From Sphingomonas sp. (GTDB lineage: Bacteria > Pseudomonadota > Alphaproteobacteria > Sphingomonadales > Sphingomonadaceae): a DNA stretch of 64,000 bases. The stretch is taken from NCBI GenBank assembly GCA_025356055.1, contig JANXUU010000140.1, positions 40,569-104,568 on the forward strand. The letters run 5' to 3'. Below the pieces are notes generated by a model. That model was not told where the DNA came from. It did no database searches and saw only the letters and a list, made by a program, of their open reading frames with translations. Of the stretch, positions 62,925 to 64,000 are shown in pieces; position 1 is the stretch's first letter; every line of letters begins with the position of its first letter. The position numbers were made by a program, and so were the translations under genes.

Positions 62925-63623
62925 TTACGCGCCCATCATCTCGGATACGTCGACCTTGACGCCCGGCCCCATGGTCGAGCTCAATGCGACCTTCTGAAGG
63001 TACTTGCCCTTGGCACCGGTCGGCTTGGCCTTGACGATCGCATCGACGAAGGCGTCGAAGTTCGCCTTGAGATCGGCCGCCGGGAAGCTCGCCTTGCCGA
63101 TGCCGGCGTGGATGATCCCGGCCTTTTCGACGCGGAATTCAACCTGGCCCGACTTGGCGTCGGTGACCGCCTTCTTGACGTCCATCGTGACCGTGCCGAG
63201 CTTGGGGTTCGGCATCAGCCCCTTGGGGCCGAGAACCTTGCCGAGACGCCCGACGACACCCATCATGTCGGGGGTCGCGATAACGCGGTCGAAATCGATC
63301 TTGCCGCCCTGGATTGCTTCCATCAGATCTTCGGCGCCGACCACTTCGGCGCCCGCGGCGGTGGCTTCGTCGGCCTTGGCGCCGCGCGCGAACACCGCGA
63401 CGCGAACGTCCTTGCCGGTGCCCTTGGGCAGGTTGACGACGCCGCGCACCATCTGGTCGGCGTGGCGCGGGTCGACGCCCAGGTTGATCGCGACTTCGAG
63501 CGTCTCGTCGAACTTGGTCGAGGCCATGCTCTTGAGCAGGCCGATGGCTTCATCGACCTGATAGAGCTTCATCGGCTCGACCTTGCCCGACTGGGCCTTC
63601 TGCTTCTTGCTGATCCTGGTCAT
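62925..63623 (-). CDS. rplA: 50S ribosomal protein L1
   Basis: Protein of the L1 stalk of the large subunit and, in many bacteria, translational autoregulator of the L11-L1 operon. The 232-residue protein has [39 protein letters not shown] and the signature [13 protein letters not shown]-type segment [20 protein letters not shown]. It starts four bases after the rplK stop. Confidence 0.97.
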   Translation of the reverse strand: MTRISKKQKAQSGKVEPMKLYQVDEAIGLLKSMASTKFDETLEVAINLGVDPRHADQMVRGVVNLPKGTGKDVRVAVFARGAKADEATAAGAEVVGAEDLMEAIQGGKIDFDRVIATPDMMGVVGRLGKVLGPKGLMPNPKLGTVTMDVKKAVTDAKSGQVEFRVEKAGIIHAGIGKASFPAADLKANFDAFVDAIVKAKPTGAKGKYLQKVALSSTMGPGVKVDVSEMMGA

Positions 63624-63627
63624 GCGC

Positions 63628-64000
63628 TTAACCCTCCACGACCTGGAGGCCCATCGCGCGAGCGGAGCCTTCGATGATCTTCGTTGCGGCCTCGATGTCG
63701 TTGGCGTTGAGGTCCTTCATTTTCTGTTCGGCGATTTCGGCGCACTGGCTGCGCTTGATCGAGCCGGCCGAAATCTTGCCCGGCTCCTTCGAGCCCGACT
63801 TGAGCTTGGCCGCCTTCTTGAGAAGATAGCTGGCCGGCGGGGTCTTGGTCGCGAACGAAAAGCTGCGATCGGCGAACACGGTGATGACCGTGGGGATCGG
63901 CATGCCCTTTTCCATTTCCTGCGTGGCGGCGTTGAACGCCTTGCAGAATTCCATGATGTTGACGCCGCGCTGGCCAAGCGCCGGGCCGATCGGCGGCGAC
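63628..64000 (-). CDS. rplK: 50S ribosomal protein L11, 5' end beyond the window
   Basis: The C-terminal 123 or so codons of L11 are present; the frame is open to base 64000, where it reads [36 protein letters not shown], the 23S-binding helix region [16 protein letters not shown] and the end [12 protein letters not shown] are typical. The N-terminal residues lie outside the window. Operon with rplA. Confidence 0.96.
   Translation of the reverse strand, partial: SPPIGPALGQRGVNIMEFCKAFNAATQEMEKGMPIPTVITVFADRSFSFATKTPPASYLLKKAAKLKSGSKEPGKISAGSIKRSQCAEIAEQKMKDLNANDIEAATKIIEGSARAMGLQVVEG

Overview
The window is a gene-dense, GC-rich stretch of bacterial chromosome. It fits a member of the Sphingomonadales (Alphaproteobacteria), although no rRNA or marker tree can be read from it. 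The support is the gene set and order: a lapA-pyrF-accD-folC operon, DUF2794 translationally coupled to a serine acetyltransferase, DUF3597 and PA2169-type stress proteins, a UrcA protein, an AmpG-type permease, and a locus with a glucosamine-inositolphosphorylceramide-transferase-like protein. No tRNA, rRNA, CRISPR array, prophage or intact insertion sequence was seen.

Layout. 0-13 kb is housekeeping and stress: a c-di-GMP GGDEF/EAL protein cut by the left edge, an LplT-like transporter, pgsA, katG convergent with oxyR, cysE-DUF2794, a SRAP protein, rsmD, rluB, a single-domain receiver and a Rieske oxygenase. 13-22 kb holds an AmpG-like permease, the lapA-pyrF-accD-folC operon, two hydrolases and an L,D-transpeptidase. 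22-25 kb holds a frameshifted UvrD helicase and a 650-base non-coding stretch with DnaA-box-like repeats and two tandem hairpins. 25-33 kb has small stress and periplasmic proteins, a DAACS symporter, a LytTR two-component pair and small unknowns. 33-43 kb has an E. coli-type DAHP synthase, a ferredoxin and a glycan locus (three or four glycosyltransferases, flippase, GINT-like protein, manA, manC). 43.5-45.8 kb is amtB-hisN.

45.8-60.4 kb is the most striking part. Two long operons diverge from a 132-base gap. On the minus strand is hisR(yerC)-hisG-hisD-hisCB-hisH-hisA-hisF-hisIE, in the order of the enterobacterial his operon, with hisC and hisB fused in one reading frame. On the plus strand is trpL-aroF-trpE-trpG-trpD-trpCF-trpB-trpA, with a Trp-rich leader peptide and an intrinsic terminator that together look like a transcription attenuator. 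With hisN nearby, every enzyme of histidine synthesis from PRPP/ATP and every enzyme from chorismate to tryptophan is present. Several of these proteins (long HisG, HisIE, TrpCF, TrpB) look gammaproteobacterial rather than alphaproteobacterial. The usual alphaproteobacterial site of trpFBA, between pyrF and accD, is empty (only 57 bases at 17.0 kb). I infer that a transferred whole-pathway operon replaced the native split trp genes.

The right end (60.4-64 kb) has an inverted repeat, a TonB-like protein, a secreted unknown, a decayed SPFH/prohibitin fragment, a triple-repeat DUF3761 protein, rplA, and rplK cut by the window edge.
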